Assembly (NCBI GenBank): GCA_009702045.1
Contig: WLIV01000012.1
Location: 1-64,000 of the forward strand
Length of the DNA: 64,000 nt
Reading direction: 5' to 3'
From: Actinomycetota bacterium
GTDB lineage: Bacteria > Actinomycetota > Acidimicrobiia > Acidimicrobiales > Ilumatobacteraceae
The notes below the pieces were generated by a model, which saw only the letters and a list, made by a program, of their open reading frames with translations, was not told the origin of the DNA and did no database searches. The translations under genes were made by a program, and so were the position numbers. Each line of letters opens with the position of its first letter. Within the stretch, counting starts at the first letter, position 1. Shown here one piece after another: positions 36,378 to 45,642 of this stretch.

Positions 36378-36576
36378 CGGAACGGGTGCGCGTGGGAACC
36401 CGTGACGAGTGACCAACTCCGCAACATCGGTCACGTTGCGCCCAGCAGCCCCGTCACCTCGGCCGCCGGGCGCTCGCCCGTCGAGCGAGTGCACGATGTG
36501 GCGCGTGCCCCGCGCCAGGCCTGGCACACTGTGCTCAGGGCCGGGCGACGGGAATCGACCGGGCAAGGAGGCGATC

Positions 36577-37617
36577 GTGAGCTATCAGATGCCCACCACG
36601 GTGCCCACCATGACGATCAACGCTCCGCCGAAGGATCGCACTGCGGCGGTTCTGGGCTTGACCGCCGCGGTGCTCTACGTTGCGGCGTACTTCTCGCCAC
36701 TGCTGACGGTGGGCGGTGAATCCAACAGCATGGGCGACGGTGACAACAAGATGTTGTGGCTGTGGGTCGTGCCCGGCCTTCTCGCCGCGATCGCTGGCGG
36801 CCTGGGCCTGGTCGGCAAGGGCGTCGGCGCTGCGCTGTCCGTGGGCCTTGATCTCGGCATGGCGGGGCTCACCATCTTCGAGATGATCGTGGTCCACAAA
36901 GCCACCGACCTGTCGGTGAACGATGGCTTCGGGTTGGTGATCGAGAAGGGTGTCGGCTTCTGGATGTTCTGCGCAGCGGCGGTGCTGTCGGTGATCGCAG
37001 CGATGACGTTGAGCCTTGGGCGCTCACCTGGCGACGCGAAGTGCGATCACACGCTCAGCGTGTTGGCCGGGCTCGCGTTGGCGGGCGTGTCGCTCGCCGT
37101 CCTGCTGCCGGCGAACGGCTTCTCAGTACTCGACATTGATGACACGCTGGTGCAGTTTGGGTTCATCATCTGGGGTGTGCTGGCGCCGCTGTTCGCACTG
37201 TTGATGGCGTTCAGTCACACGCGAACCGCCGTCGCTTTCGTACTCGGGGTGGGAATCGCGCATGTAGGTCTCAGCCTTGCAATCCTGCAAGACATCGGCG
37301 TGTCCGGTGGTTCGGTCACCGGGTCGCTGACCACCAGCCACCCGGCGATCCTGCACACGTCGGTCCTGGCCTCGGTAGTGCTTGCCGGGTTGGCGTTGGG
37401 TCGCGTGGTGCAGGCCGTGGCACCCGTCGCTCGATTCGCACCCTATGCACCGGGTCCGGTTGGCGCGCCAACGCCGTATCAACCACCGGTGCAGCCGGAA
37501 GTGCGCAGCCAGTGGGCTGCCGACCCGTATGGACGCCACCAGTTCCGCCTGTGGGACGGACATACCTGGAGCGCCAGCGTCTCCGACAACGGGATTGTCG
37601 GCAACGACCCCGTCTAG
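36577..37617 (+). CDS. multi-pass membrane protein with C-terminal DUF2510
   Basis: A 346-residue protein: eight or so hydrophobic segments over residues 20-285, then a Pro-rich linker and a C-terminal DUF2510 module (W-A-A-D-P-Y-G-R-H-Q-F-R-L-W-D-G-H-T-W-S). DUF2510 is usually N-terminal, so its position here is less common. The GTG at 36577 has AAGGAGG seven bases upstream. Function unknown. It is divergent from the SNF2 helicase gene. Confidence 0.75.
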   Translation: MSYQMPTTVPTMTINAPPKDRTAAVLGLTAAVLYVAAYFSPLLTVGGESNSMGDGDNKMLWLWVVPGLLAAIAGGLGLVGKGVGAALSVGLDLGMAGLTIFEMIVVHKATDLSVNDGFGLVIEKGVGFWMFCAAAVLSVIAAMTLSLGRSPGDAKCDHTLSVLAGLALAGVSLAVLLPANGFSVLDIDDTLVQFGFIIWGVLAPLFALLMAFSHTRTAVAFVLGVGIAHVGLSLAILQDIGVSGGSVTGSLTTSHPAILHTSVLASVVLAGLALGRVVQAVAPVARFAPYAPGPVGAPTPYQPPVQPEVRSQWAADPYGRHQFRLWDGHTWSASVSDNGIVGNDPV

Positions 37618-37620
37618 GGT
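37615..37620 (+). promoter_or_regulatory. -10 box of the TolB-like gene, overlapping a stop codon
   Basis: TAGGGT, seven bases before the ATG at 37628; its first three bases are the stop codon of the preceding gene. Confidence 0.55.
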
Positions 37621-37627
37621 TGCGCCC

Positions 37628-38695
37628 ATGTCCTCCACCTCGACCCCCCGGTCGGGTGCGACGCCCCATCGCTTCACCGCGTGCTGCGCCGCCGCACTCC
37701 TGATGCTTGCAGCGTGCTCCGACCGCAGCGGCGGCACGTCCAACAACACCGTGGGCACCTCCGCATCCACCCTGTCGTCGACGTCGGTGCTCACGCCCAC
37801 CACCGCACCGTTCACAGCCAACGGGCCGATGTGCCCGCCTGTACCCGGGGGCCGGGTGGCCTACCAGCGCGGCGAGCCGAACGGCAGCGCGTACACCTGG
37901 AGCGTGCGCGTCACCTCACCGAGCTCGGGTGCCGACAACGAGCTGTTGGCAGGCGATGCGGGTGTGCAACTCGGCGAGCCGTCCTGGTCGCCCGACGGCA
38001 CCCGGGTGGTGGTCAGCGCAGGTGACGGCACGAACTCCAAGTTCGTCGTCCTCCGCTGCGACGGATCCTTGGATCACGAGCTCCCGCAGTTGCAGGTGCA
38101 GACGCCGACAACACCGCTGGCGATCGACCGGCCCACCTTGCCCACCTGGTCACCCGACGGCAGGCTGTTGGCGTTCGTCTCTTCCGACGGGCTGTTCTTC
38201 GTACCCCCCGATGGCAGCGCTGCGCCGCAGATCACGGCATCCGACCTGACCATCGCGATCGGTCGAGCCACGTGGTCACCCGACAGTCAGCGCGTCGTCG
38301 TCGGCGCCACGGCAGCCGACGGGAACACCGATCTCTATCTCGTCGACCCCGCCACCGGCACGTTCACCCGACTCACCACCGACCCTGCCGAGGACTACCA
38401 ACCAGCGTGGTGCTCCGATGGCTCGCTGATCGCGTTCCGCTCCGGGCGTGACGGGCAGATCTGGGTGATGAACGGCGATGGCACCGACCAACATTCGCTC
38501 TCCACCGGAGAAGGCGCAGAGTCCGCGTTCCAACCGGTGTGGTCGTCCGACTGCACCCGCATCGCGTATGTCGTCGGCGAGCAGGGGAACACCCGACTAC
38601 ACGTGATGAATGCCGACGGATCGGCAGACCATCAGATCACCGCCACCGACCCGTCACCGCGTGTGGAGGGCTGGCCGTCCTGGACGGCCGGCTGA
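37628..38695 (+). CDS. TolB-like beta-propeller lipoprotein
   Basis: A 355-residue lipoprotein with lipobox LAAC. The mature part holds WD40/TolB-like PD40 repeats: P-S-W-S-P-D-G-T-R-V-V-V, P-T-W-S-P-D-G-R-L-L-A-F, A-T-W-S-P-D-S-Q-R-V-V, P-A-W-C-S-D-G-S-L-I-A-F and P-V-W-S-S-D-C-T-R-I-A-Y, one per blade. Such propellers are often peptidoglycan-associated or protein-binding. The upstream gene's stop TAG lies within its -10 box (TAGGGT), with seven bases to the ATG. Confidence 0.85.
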   Translation: MSSTSTPRSGATPHRFTACCAAALLMLAACSDRSGGTSNNTVGTSASTLSSTSVLTPTTAPFTANGPMCPPVPGGRVAYQRGEPNGSAYTWSVRVTSPSSGADNELLAGDAGVQLGEPSWSPDGTRVVVSAGDGTNSKFVVLRCDGSLDHELPQLQVQTPTTPLAIDRPTLPTWSPDGRLLAFVSSDGLFFVPPDGSAAPQITASDLTIAIGRATWSPDSQRVVVGATAADGNTDLYLVDPATGTFTRLTTDPAEDYQPAWCSDGSLIAFRSGRDGQIWVMNGDGTDQHSLSTGEGAESAFQPVWSSDCTRIAYVVGEQGNTRLHVMNADGSADHQITATDPSPRVEGWPSWTAG

Positions 38696-38698
38696 GCG

Positions 38699-39472
38699 TC
38701 AGGCTTTCATCTCGGCGATCGCCGCCTCGATCACGGAGCGAGTGCGGTTGCGCAGGTCGCCGATGTCGTCCTTGGTGAGACCGGTGGTCTCGATCGGGTC
38801 GAGGACACGGACCTCTGCGCTGGTGATGCCGAAGCGCCAGTCGCCCTTTGGCATCGCCTCACGCGTACCGACAACCGCGAGCGGCAGGATGGGAACCTGG
38901 TTCTCGATCGCCAGTCGGAAGGCGCCGTCCTTGAACTCACCCAACGATCCGTCGCGGGTGCGCGTCCCCTCTGGAAAGATCATCACCGACACACGCTTGT
39001 CGAGTCGGTCCTTGGCTCCCCTCATTGCCGACACGATGCTCTGCTTGCTGCCACGGATCAGCTTGATGTCGGCCGACATGTGCATCAGCCAGCCGATGAG
39101 TGGGAACTTGAAGAAGGTTTCCTTCGACATCCACTTCATCTCCCACGGCAGGTGCGAGATCAGGAACATGTCGGCGAAGCTCTCGTGGTTCGACACCACG
39201 ACGTACGGCCGCCGGGGGTCGCGGATCTTCAGGCCGGTGGTGCGAAATTGCCACAGCGGGTTCAACCACTGGTGGACCACGCACAGTCGCCGGAACACGA
39301 AGCCCGGCCAGTAGCGACCTTTGTCGAACGGGGCGGTGACCACCCACACGATGGCCACTAGCGGCAGATCGATGATGACCACGACCCCGAGGAGGAACCA
39401 GGCCCACACGGACAGGATCGTGCGCATCGCCGGGTTAGCCAGGACACGGCGGCGAAGAGGTGAAACTTCCAT
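38699..39472 (-). CDS. plsC: 1-acyl-sn-glycerol-3-phosphate acyltransferase
   Basis: A 257-residue membrane acyltransferase of phospholipid synthesis. One hydrophobic helix lies near residues 20-42. Block I is SNHESFAD (His-x4-Asp) and block III is FPEGTRTRDG, with block II near L-I-R-G-S. The ATG at 39472 is preferred; a GTG six codons upstream is possible. It is divergent from the metalloprotease lipoprotein. Confidence 0.88.
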   Translation of the reverse strand: MEVSPLRRRVLANPAMRTILSVWAWFLLGVVVIIDLPLVAIVWVVTAPFDKGRYWPGFVFRRLCVVHQWLNPLWQFRTTGLKIRDPRRPYVVVSNHESFADMFLISHLPWEMKWMSKETFFKFPLIGWLMHMSADIKLIRGSKQSIVSAMRGAKDRLDKRVSVMIFPEGTRTRDGSLGEFKDGAFRLAIENQVPILPLAVVGTREAMPKGDWRFGITSAEVRVLDPIETTGLTKDDIGDLRNRTRSVIEAAIAEMKA

Positions 39473-39507
39473 CGCCGTCCATGCTGTCACGCTCGAGCCG
39501 CTGCGCC

Positions 39508-39513
39508 TAACGT
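39508..39513 (+). promoter_or_regulatory. -10 box of the metalloprotease gene
   Basis: TAACGT six bases before the GTG at 39520. Confidence 0.5.
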
Positions 39514-39519
39514 CGCGTC

Positions 39520-40716
39520 GTGCACGCGCGTGGTCTGAGAGTGACGGTCCTGGGTTTCGTTGCGCTGTTCGGTGTCGCCTGCTCGAACAGCAGCACCGCA
39601 ACATCCGTGGCCACGACCGATGTCGGCTCTACTCTGGCGCCGGTTCCGACCACACTCGGAGACGCCCTCCCCGCGCCATTGACTGCGGTGTTGGCCGAGG
39701 CTGCCCGCTGGCAGCGGTTCACCACGGGCGACGACACGATCGAAGTGTGGATCTGCCATGTGCCGCTCGACAGCACCGCCGCGATCTACGGCGGGATGCA
39801 GTTGCGGCAGCCGCTCACCCCTGCTGGCGTAGCCGACGTCATGACTCGGCAGGTCACCCCGTACTTCGACACGCTCTCGCACGGTGAGTATCACCCGGTC
39901 TTCCGCGCTGGCGGCGAGGTCAACATGGCGACCGCCGACGAGCCGCAGTCGTGCGTCGACGAGGCGGTTGCCGGCGCAGCCAGCGACACGAACGCGGTGT
40001 TCGCCGTGGCGGACGCAGAACACGGCGACACCCAGCCCGGTGGGTTCGGCACCGTCGGTGATCAGTGCGACGCACCGCCCTGCTCGGTGGACGCCACCGG
40101 CCGCTCTGCGTACATCGGCGCCAGCGACTTCCATGAGGACTGGGGCGACCTCAAACCGATGGATCTTGCTGAGCACGAGATCGGCCACACCCTGGGCTGG
40201 ATGCACAGTGGTGTGGAGACGACCGGCGAGTACCTCAGCGCGCTCGACGTGATGAGCAACAGCGCTGCGCCTCGCGATGTGAACCCCGACCGGCGCGATG
40301 CATCCGACACGCTCGGTCTGAATCGACTGCTCGCCGGCTGGCTACCGCCGTCGGCAGTGTGGGCGGCCCCCGCCGTTGGCGGAACGGTGACGCTCGCGCC
40401 ATCGATGAGTCTGGTTGACACGCGCCTGGCCGTGGTGGCGATCGACGCCACCCACTTCCTCACCATTGAGTTGCTCACGGCTGACGGTTTCGACGCTCAC
40501 TTACCGGCCGACGGCATCGCCGTGCACCGTGTGGAGGTGAACGACGGAATCATCCAGGACGCCGTGCCGCTGGTGGGGGAGAAGCCGTTCGACAAGTTGC
40601 TGCAGGTGGGAGGAGTGCTCACGACCGACAACGTTCGCATCACCGTCGATGCTGGCGGTGGGAAGGGCCCGGCCGCGGAGTGGACCGTGACGATCGTGCC
40701 TAGCCTCGGGTCATGA
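39520..40716 (+). CDS. lipoprotein metalloprotease (metzincin-like)
   Basis: A 398-residue lipoprotein with lipobox GVAC. The zinc motif HEIGHTLGWMH near residues 222-232 gives three His ligands and the catalytic Glu. A downstream DVMSN is a plausible Met-turn, as in metzincins such as M6/M10-type proteases. The N-terminal part contains a Cys pair, and the C-terminal ~130 residues form a beta-rich domain. It should act outside the membrane. The GTG start has TAACGT six bases upstream. Confidence 0.78.
   Translation: MHARGLRVTVLGFVALFGVACSNSSTATSVATTDVGSTLAPVPTTLGDALPAPLTAVLAEAARWQRFTTGDDTIEVWICHVPLDSTAAIYGGMQLRQPLTPAGVADVMTRQVTPYFDTLSHGEYHPVFRAGGEVNMATADEPQSCVDEAVAGAASDTNAVFAVADAEHGDTQPGGFGTVGDQCDAPPCSVDATGRSAYIGASDFHEDWGDLKPMDLAEHEIGHTLGWMHSGVETTGEYLSALDVMSNSAAPRDVNPDRRDASDTLGLNRLLAGWLPPSAVWAAPAVGGTVTLAPSMSLVDTRLAVVAIDATHFLTIELLTADGFDAHLPADGIAVHRVEVNDGIIQDAVPLVGEKPFDKLLQVGGVLTTDNVRITVDAGGGKGPAAEWTVTIVPSLGS
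40701..40706 (+). promoter_or_regulatory. internal -10 box for cdd
   Basis: TAGCCT six bases before the cdd ATG, inside the end of the metalloprotease gene. Confidence 0.5.
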
Positions 40717-41141
40717 CCACGCAGCCGACCTTGCCGATGACTCCCGCCCAGCGCGAACTGTTCGATGCTGCGGTGGCCAAGCAGGCGCTGTCGTACTCGC
40801 CGTATTCCCACTTCAAGGTCGGGGCTGCCATCCGCACGAAGGCAGGCAACATCTACGCCGCCTGCAACATCGAGAACGCGGCCTACCCGCAGAGCACATG
40901 CGGCGAGGCCAGCGCCATCGCCATCATGGTCGCCAACGGCGAGCGTGAGATCGCGGAAGTGCTCACCGTCTGCGACGGCGACCTCATCGGTACCTGCTGT
41001 GGCGGGTGCCGTCAGCGCATTCGCGAGTTCGCCCCGCTCGACACGCCGATCTATGCGTGTGGCCCCGACGGCCTGCGAGCGATCTTCACCCTCGACCAGT
41101 TGTTGCCGAACAGCTTCGGTCCCGAACACCTGCTGGGCTGA
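40713..41141 (+). CDS. cdd: cytidine deaminase
   Basis: A 142-residue zinc deaminase that converts cytidine/deoxycytidine to uridine forms for pyrimidine salvage. S-P-Y-S-H-F-K-V-G-A-A-I, N-I-E-N-A-A-Y-P, C-G-E (zinc Cys and catalytic Glu) and CCGGCRQ carry the active site. The ATG overlaps the previous stop (ATGA), yet it also has its own TAGCCT six bases upstream. Confidence 0.93.
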   Translation: MTTQPTLPMTPAQRELFDAAVAKQALSYSPYSHFKVGAAIRTKAGNIYAACNIENAAYPQSTCGEASAIAIMVANGEREIAEVLTVCDGDLIGTCCGGCRQRIREFAPLDTPIYACGPDGLRAIFTLDQLLPNSFGPEHLLG

Positions 41142-41155
41142 GCACGCCCACGCCG

Positions 41156-41161
41156 TAACCT
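41156..41161 (+). promoter_or_regulatory. -10 box of the aminotransferase gene
   Basis: TAACCT seven bases before the GTG at 41169. Confidence 0.5.
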
Positions 41162-41168
41162 GGCGCAC

Positions 41169-42341
41169 GTGCCATCGTCACGTGAACCGTTCCTCACCGC
41201 CAAGCTGCAGGGCTTCGGCACCACGATCTTCGCCGAGATGTCGGCGCTCGCCGTCGCGACCGGCAGCGTCAACCTGGGTCAGGGGTTCCCCGACACCGAC
41301 GGTCCGCGGGAGGTGCTCGACGCGGCCATCGCAGCGATCAACGGCGGCCTCAACCAGTACCCGCCGGGGTTGGGCATGCCGGTGCTGCGTGAGGCGATCG
41401 CAGCGCACCAGCAACGTTTCTACCGGCTCACCTACGACCCGAACACCGAGGTGCTCGTCACGGCCGGTGCCACCGAGGCGCTTGCTGGCGCCCTGCTGGG
41501 TCTGCTCGATACGGGTGACGAGGTGGTGTTGTTCGAGCCGATGTACGACAGCTACCAGGCGTGTATCGCGCTCGCCGGTGCGGTGGCCAAGACGGTGACG
41601 CTACGTCCGCCGAACTACGACTTCGACCCGGCCGAACTGCGGGCCGCGATCAGCCCGAAGACGAAGCTGATCCTGGTCAACACACCCCACAACCCGACGG
41701 GCAAGGTGCTTGACCGCGCGGAGCTGCAGGCCATCGCCGACCTCGCCATCGAACACGACCTCATCGTGCTCACCGACGAGGTCTACGAGCACCTCACATT
41801 CGACGGTGTCGAGCACATTCCGATGGCCACGTTGCCCGGTATGCGCGACCGAGTGTTGAACATCAGCAGCGGCGGCAAGACGTTCAACACCACCGGCTGG
41901 AAGGTCGGCTGGCTGTGTGGTCCGCCCGCGCTGGTGGCGGCGGCGCGCACCGCCAAGCAGTTCCTCACCTACGTCAGCAGCGGCCCGTTCCAGCCGGCCA
42001 TCGCCGTCGGTCTGGGCTTGCCCGACTCGTACTTCACCGAGTTCAGCGCGGGCATGCAAGCTCGTCGCGACCGGCTGATGCCTGGGTTGCAGTCGGCCGG
42101 GTTCGAGGTCTACCCGACGAAGGGCACGTACTTCGTCACCGTCGACATCCGTCCGCTGCAGGCCGACGGTGACGGCCTCGCGTTCTGCCGTCAGCTACCG
42201 CATCGGTGTGGCGTGGTCGCGATCCCCAATGAGGTGTTCTATGCGAACAAGCACGAGGGCCGACACCTCGTACGGTTCGCGTTCTGCAAGCAGTTTGCGG
42301 TGCTCGACGAAGCCGTCGCCCGCCTCAAAACCCTCGGCTAA
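41169..42341 (+). CDS. class I/II aminotransferase (DapC / methionine aminotransferase-like)
   Basis: A 390-residue PLP aminotransferase. Fold signatures are N-L-G-Q-G-F-P-D, NQYPPGLGMPVLREAI, V-T-A-G-A-T-E-A, NTPHNPTGKV, TDEVYEHLTF and SSGGKTFNTTGWKVGW with the PLP lysine. The closest named actinobacterial family is N-succinyldiaminopimelate aminotransferase DapC; methionine aminotransferase YbdL is similar, so the substrate is undecided. It starts with GTG; TAACCT is seven bases upstream. Confidence 0.87.
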   Translation: MPSSREPFLTAKLQGFGTTIFAEMSALAVATGSVNLGQGFPDTDGPREVLDAAIAAINGGLNQYPPGLGMPVLREAIAAHQQRFYRLTYDPNTEVLVTAGATEALAGALLGLLDTGDEVVLFEPMYDSYQACIALAGAVAKTVTLRPPNYDFDPAELRAAISPKTKLILVNTPHNPTGKVLDRAELQAIADLAIEHDLIVLTDEVYEHLTFDGVEHIPMATLPGMRDRVLNISSGGKTFNTTGWKVGWLCGPPALVAAARTAKQFLTYVSSGPFQPAIAVGLGLPDSYFTEFSAGMQARRDRLMPGLQSAGFEVYPTKGTYFVTVDIRPLQADGDGLAFCRQLPHRCGVVAIPNEVFYANKHEGRHLVRFAFCKQFAVLDEAVARLKTLG

Positions 42342-42480
42342 CCCCCCACCCCAGTGCGAGTGCCTGGGCCCCGGTGCGAGTGGGTGGTGACACCCGAGTG
42401 GGTGGTGGCACACGGGGTGTCACGTGGCACTCGGGTGCGCTGCGGGCACTCGGGCCGGCGGCGTGGCACTCGCACCTAGC
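42342..42480. repeat. convergent-end repeat element, copy A
   Basis: Made of GAGTGCC/GGCACTCG modules with the core GAGTGGGTGGTGACACCC at 42378-42395 and a variant directly after it. The right end supplies the TAG stop of the minus-strand amidase (42476-42478) as part of CTAGGTGCGAGTGCC. Related elements are at 54558-54660 and 62270-62385. Confidence 0.8.
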
Positions 42481-43246
42481 GGCGGTCGGGGAGGAACTGG
42501 AAGCGTTGGCGCACGGCAGCCACGGTGGCCGGTTCGATGTCGGCGAACAGGATCGTCTCGTCGTGCGCGCCAGTGGCCAGCAACTCGCCCAGCGGGTCGA
42601 CGATGCGGCTGTCGCCGACATAGTTGAGTCCGCCGCCGGAGCCGACGCGGTTCACCCCCACGACATACGCCTGGTTCTCGATGGCCCGTGCTTGGAGCAG
42701 CGCCATCCAATGTGATCGGCGCGAGTCCGGCCAGTTGGCCGGTACGAGGTACAGGTCGGTGGTGGGTGCGAGTCCCCAGAACTCGTCGGCGAAGCGCAGG
42801 TCGTAGCAGACGAATGGGCTGATGCGCACACCCTCGATCTCCACCTGCACCAACTTCGTGCCAGGTCGGAAATGGTGGTGCTCGCCGCCGAATGTGAATG
42901 GGTGGATCTTGTGATAGCGGTGCACGGTGCCGTCGGGACCGGCGAGCACGAAGCTGTTCGCCGGACGCGTGTCGGCCGGGTCGGCGCCAGCCGGGATCTC
43001 CGGGCATGTGCCGCAGACCCACGCGCCGTGCAGTGCAGCCTGCTCCTGCAAGAACTGCGCGGAGGGCCCACCCTCGGGTTCGCCGAGGAGCGGATCGTCG
43101 ACGGCGAACCCCGTGGAGAACATTTCGGTCAGTTGGATCAACTGCGCGCCACCGGCCCTTGCGGACGCAATAAGTGGGGCGAGACGCCGAAAATTAACAG
43201 TTCGATTACACCACTCAATATCGTGCTGAATTGCTGCGAGACGCAT
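42476..43246 (-). CDS. carbon-nitrogen hydrolase, omega-amidase/nitrilase family
   Basis: A 256-residue nitrilase-superfamily enzyme with the catalytic triad Glu in LTEMFSTGF, Lys in YHKIHPF and Cys in PFVCYDLRFAD. The pattern matches omega-amidases (YafV/NIT2), which hydrolyse alpha-ketoglutaramate or alpha-ketosuccinamate and often sit near a methionine-type aminotransferase, as here on the opposite strand. The ATG at 43246 has TACTGT seven bases upstream. Confidence 0.85.
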   Translation of the reverse strand: MRLAAIQHDIEWCNRTVNFRRLAPLIASARAGGAQLIQLTEMFSTGFAVDDPLLGEPEGGPSAQFLQEQAALHGAWVCGTCPEIPAGADPADTRPANSFVLAGPDGTVHRYHKIHPFTFGGEHHHFRPGTKLVQVEIEGVRISPFVCYDLRFADEFWGLAPTTDLYLVPANWPDSRRSHWMALLQARAIENQAYVVGVNRVGSGGGLNYVGDSRIVDPLGELLATGAHDETILFADIEPATVAAVRQRFQFLPDRR

Positions 43247-43253
43247 ACCCCCC

Positions 43254-43259
43254 ACAGTA
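43254..43259 (-). promoter_or_regulatory. -10 box of the amidase gene
   Basis: TACTGT on the minus strand, seven bases before the ATG at 43246. Confidence 0.5.
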
Positions 43260-43282
43260 GGTGGATTTTCAGGACGTCGCCG

Positions 43283-43288
43283 TATGGT
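43283..43288 (+). promoter_or_regulatory. -10 box of the TetR gene
   Basis: TATGGT seven bases before the ATG at 43296; favours this start over 43284. Confidence 0.5.
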
Positions 43289-43295
43289 GACCTTG

Positions 43296-44021
43296 ATGCA
43301 GGAGTTGCGTACCGTCCCACGCCAACGTCGCAGTCAACAGTCGATCGACGCCATCCTGGATGCCGCCGAACGGTTGATCCACGACCAGGGCCAAGTCAGT
43401 TTCACTGCCAACGAGTTGGCAGTTGAGGCAAGTATGTCCATCGGGCGCGTCTACTACTGGTTCCCCGATATGCCCAGGGTGGTCACCGCTCTCGCCGAGC
43501 GAGCGACCCAGCGGCTCCGTGAATTGCTCGATGGGCTGAAGCGTTACGAGCCCACCGATTCGGCGCCGCTGCTGCTGGCGGATGCCATCTCCACGTTGTG
43601 TGAGCACATCGACGCCAACCCGTCGACCGTGGCGCTGTGTCTCAGCGGAAGCGGCCCCCGCGACTACGGCGCAGTGGTGCGCGAGTGCGTCGTGCCCGCC
43701 GCCGTCACCATGCTACGCGAACGTATTCCGGGTCTGCCCGACGTTGAGGCCGAGCTGGTGGCGCGTACCGCAGTCGACATCACGCTCGGCATGCTGCACG
43801 AGTACCTCGGCGCGTCTGCAGAGCGTCGCCCGATTATTCAGCAAGAGCTGGTGTATGTGCTCTCGTCGTGGCTGCACAGCCGATACCCACAAGTCGGCGA
43901 TGTTGCGTGGTCCGATTCGCTGTACCCGATCCAGCCGTCGCGCATGCCGTCGCAGGTCGATCCGCGGATGCCGGTCTACCCCGCGTTGTCGCCTCACCAG
44001 CACCCAGCCACCGTCCGCTGA
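43296..44021 (+). CDS. TetR-family transcriptional regulator
   Basis: A 241-residue regulator with an N-terminal HTH (RSQQSIDAILDAAERLIHD, FTANELAVEASMSIGRVYYWF) and a helical ligand-binding domain. ATG 43296 has TATGGT seven bases upstream; ATG 43284 is also open. It is divergent from the amidase gene and could regulate it. Confidence 0.85.
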   Translation: MQELRTVPRQRRSQQSIDAILDAAERLIHDQGQVSFTANELAVEASMSIGRVYYWFPDMPRVVTALAERATQRLRELLDGLKRYEPTDSAPLLLADAISTLCEHIDANPSTVALCLSGSGPRDYGAVVRECVVPAAVTMLRERIPGLPDVEAELVARTAVDITLGMLHEYLGASAERRPIIQQELVYVLSSWLHSRYPQVGDVAWSDSLYPIQPSRMPSQVDPRMPVYPALSPHQHPATVR

Positions 44022-44041
44022 GACGGCCGGTCACTGAGCGC

Positions 44042-44536
44042 TCAGGCGCTCGGAGCGAGTGACAACTCCAGGAGACTGACGGTCTTGCGCCCTTCGTCAG
44101 TGTCGTGTTGGCCGACCTCGCGGAACCCGATCGAGTGGTGGAATCGCAGCGACCCTGCGTTCATTGGCCGAATGTTCACTTCGCACAACAGCACCGGCCA
44201 CTCCGGCGCGTTCTGCTGGATCAACTCGGTGTAGAACGCTCGGCCGATGCCGTGGCGTCGGAACTCGGGGTGGACGGCGATGCGATCGAGGTACACGAAC
44301 TCGTCGTAGCGCTCGCTGAACCAGCGGTAGTTGAGGCTGCCGTATGGCTGCCCGGGCGCGATCACCCAGCAGAAACCGGCGAAGTGGCCGTCGATTTCGG
44401 CTACCAGAGCACATGCGGCCAGTTCGGCGAGTCGCTCGACTTCGGCCGCGTCGAGTTCGTTGAGCTCGGGGACGTTGGCGTTGTTGAGCGCCAACGCAGC
44501 CTCGATGTCGTGGGGGGCGAAGGGCCGGATCAGCAT
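44042..44536 (-). CDS. GNAT N-acetyltransferase
   Basis: A 164-residue acetyltransferase. The acetyl-CoA loop is R-R-H-G-I-G-R-A-F-Y, preceded by strand VYLDRIAVHPEF. C-terminal strand residues are FHHSIGFREVGQ. Substrate unknown. It is convergent with the TetR gene, with 20 bases between stops. Confidence 0.87.
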   Translation of the reverse strand: MLIRPFAPHDIEAALALNNANVPELNELDAAEVERLAELAACALVAEIDGHFAGFCWVIAPGQPYGSLNYRWFSERYDEFVYLDRIAVHPEFRRHGIGRAFYTELIQQNAPEWPVLLCEVNIRPMNAGSLRFHHSIGFREVGQHDTDEGRKTVSLLELSLAPSA

Positions 44537-44582
44537 TGCGACTCACGCTAGCGACAGCGTGGACCGAAGGCGAGAGGGGCCG

Positions 44583-44588
44583 TAGTCT
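44583..44588 (+). promoter_or_regulatory. -10 box of msrA
   Basis: TAGTCT six bases before the ATG at 44595. Confidence 0.55.
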
Positions 44589-44594
44589 TGCGGC

Positions 44595-45239
44595 ATGCTC
44601 TTCCGTCAGAAGCCAGAGATGGTCGCACGTGCCGAGGCGTTGCCGGGTCGCACCGACCAGAGGGTGCCGGTTCCCGAACGTCACTTCGTGCTCGACGCAC
44701 CGCTGGTCGGGCCGTGGCCCGCTCCGCTACAGACAACGGTCTTCGCCCTCGGTTGCTTCTGGGGTGCCGAGCGCAAGTTCTGGCAGACCGACGGTGTGCA
44801 TTCGACGGCCGCTGGTTACGCAGGTGGCTATACCGCGAACCCGACCTACGAGGAGACCTGCAGCGGCCGTACGGGCCACACCGAAGTCGTGCTCGTGGTC
44901 TTCGATCCGACCAAGGTCTCCTTCGCTCAGCTGCTGAAGGTGTTCTGGGAGAACCACGACCCCACACAGGGGATGCGTCAGGGCAACGACATCGGCACCC
45001 AGTACCGCAGCGCGATCTACACCACCGACGATACGCAACGCGCCATTGTGGACGAGAGCCTGGCGATGTACCAGGCGCGTCTTGCCGCTGCCGGCTACGG
45101 GACGATTACCACCGAGGTGGCTGCACTGGGCGAGTTCTATTACGCCGAGCCGTACCACCAGCAGTACTTGGCGAAGAACCCCAACGGGTACTGCGGGATC
45201 GGTGGCACGGGCGTCAGCTGCCCAGTCGGTGTTGCCTGA
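44595..45239 (+). CDS. msrA: peptide methionine sulfoxide reductase A
   Basis: A 214-residue enzyme that repairs oxidised methionine (S form). The catalytic motif is [11 protein letters not shown]; other family segments are [34 protein letters not shown] and [10 protein letters not shown]. Resolving cysteines lie in the tail [13 protein letters not shown]. An N-terminal extension of about 48 residues precedes the core. TAGTCT is six bases before the ATG. Its 3' end overlaps the convergent deoxyribosyltransferase gene by 26 bases. Confidence 0.95.
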   Translation: MLFRQKPEMVARAEALPGRTDQRVPVPERHFVLDAPLVGPWPAPLQTTVFALGCFWGAERKFWQTDGVHSTAAGYAGGYTANPTYEETCSGRTGHTEVVLVVFDPTKVSFAQLLKVFWENHDPTQGMRQGNDIGTQYRSAIYTTDDTQRAIVDESLAMYQARLAAAGYGTITTEVAALGEFYYAEPYHQQYLAKNPNGYCGIGGTGVSCPVGVA

Positions 45240-45642
45240 ACTCGGCCAGCCCGACCTTCAGCTCATCGAGCGAGTGCACCATGCGGTGCAATGAGCACTC
45301 GAGCATCAGGTTCACCACTTCGTGGTCGAACCGCTTGCGCCAGTCGGTGTGCATCCCGATGAGGTGTTTGCCGGTGGCATAGGCGTAGCCCAATTCCCAC
45401 GCGGTGCCGTCGTCGGTGATGATGCCGTTGAGGTTGGCCACCACCACATCGCACGTGTCGATGCCGCGCTTGTCGTTCTCGAAGATCTGGCGGACGTTGA
45501 ACCGATCCTTGGGCGGGTTGTCGCGATGGGGCAGGAATGTGATGAATCCCGCCTCTGCTACCAGTCGGTCGATGGTCTCGATCCAGTACCGCTCCCCCTC
45601 GTCGAACAGCGGTCCGGCAACGTACGCGCGCAACTCGGTCAT
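45214..45642 (-). CDS. nucleoside 2-deoxyribosyltransferase family protein
   Basis: A 142-residue protein with the family motifs [42 protein letters not shown] and an acidic [10 protein letters not shown]. These enzymes exchange bases between deoxynucleosides or hydrolyse nucleoside monophosphates. Its ATG overlaps the CaiB stop by four bases (ATGA), placing it last in the accD-led cluster. Confidence 0.87.
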   Translation of the reverse strand: MTELRAYVAGPLFDEGERYWIETIDRLVAEAGFITFLPHRDNPPKDRFNVRQIFENDKRGIDTCDVVVANLNGIITDDGTAWELGYAYATGKHLIGMHTDWRKRFDHEVVNLMLECSLHRMVHSLDELKVGLAEFRQHRLGS

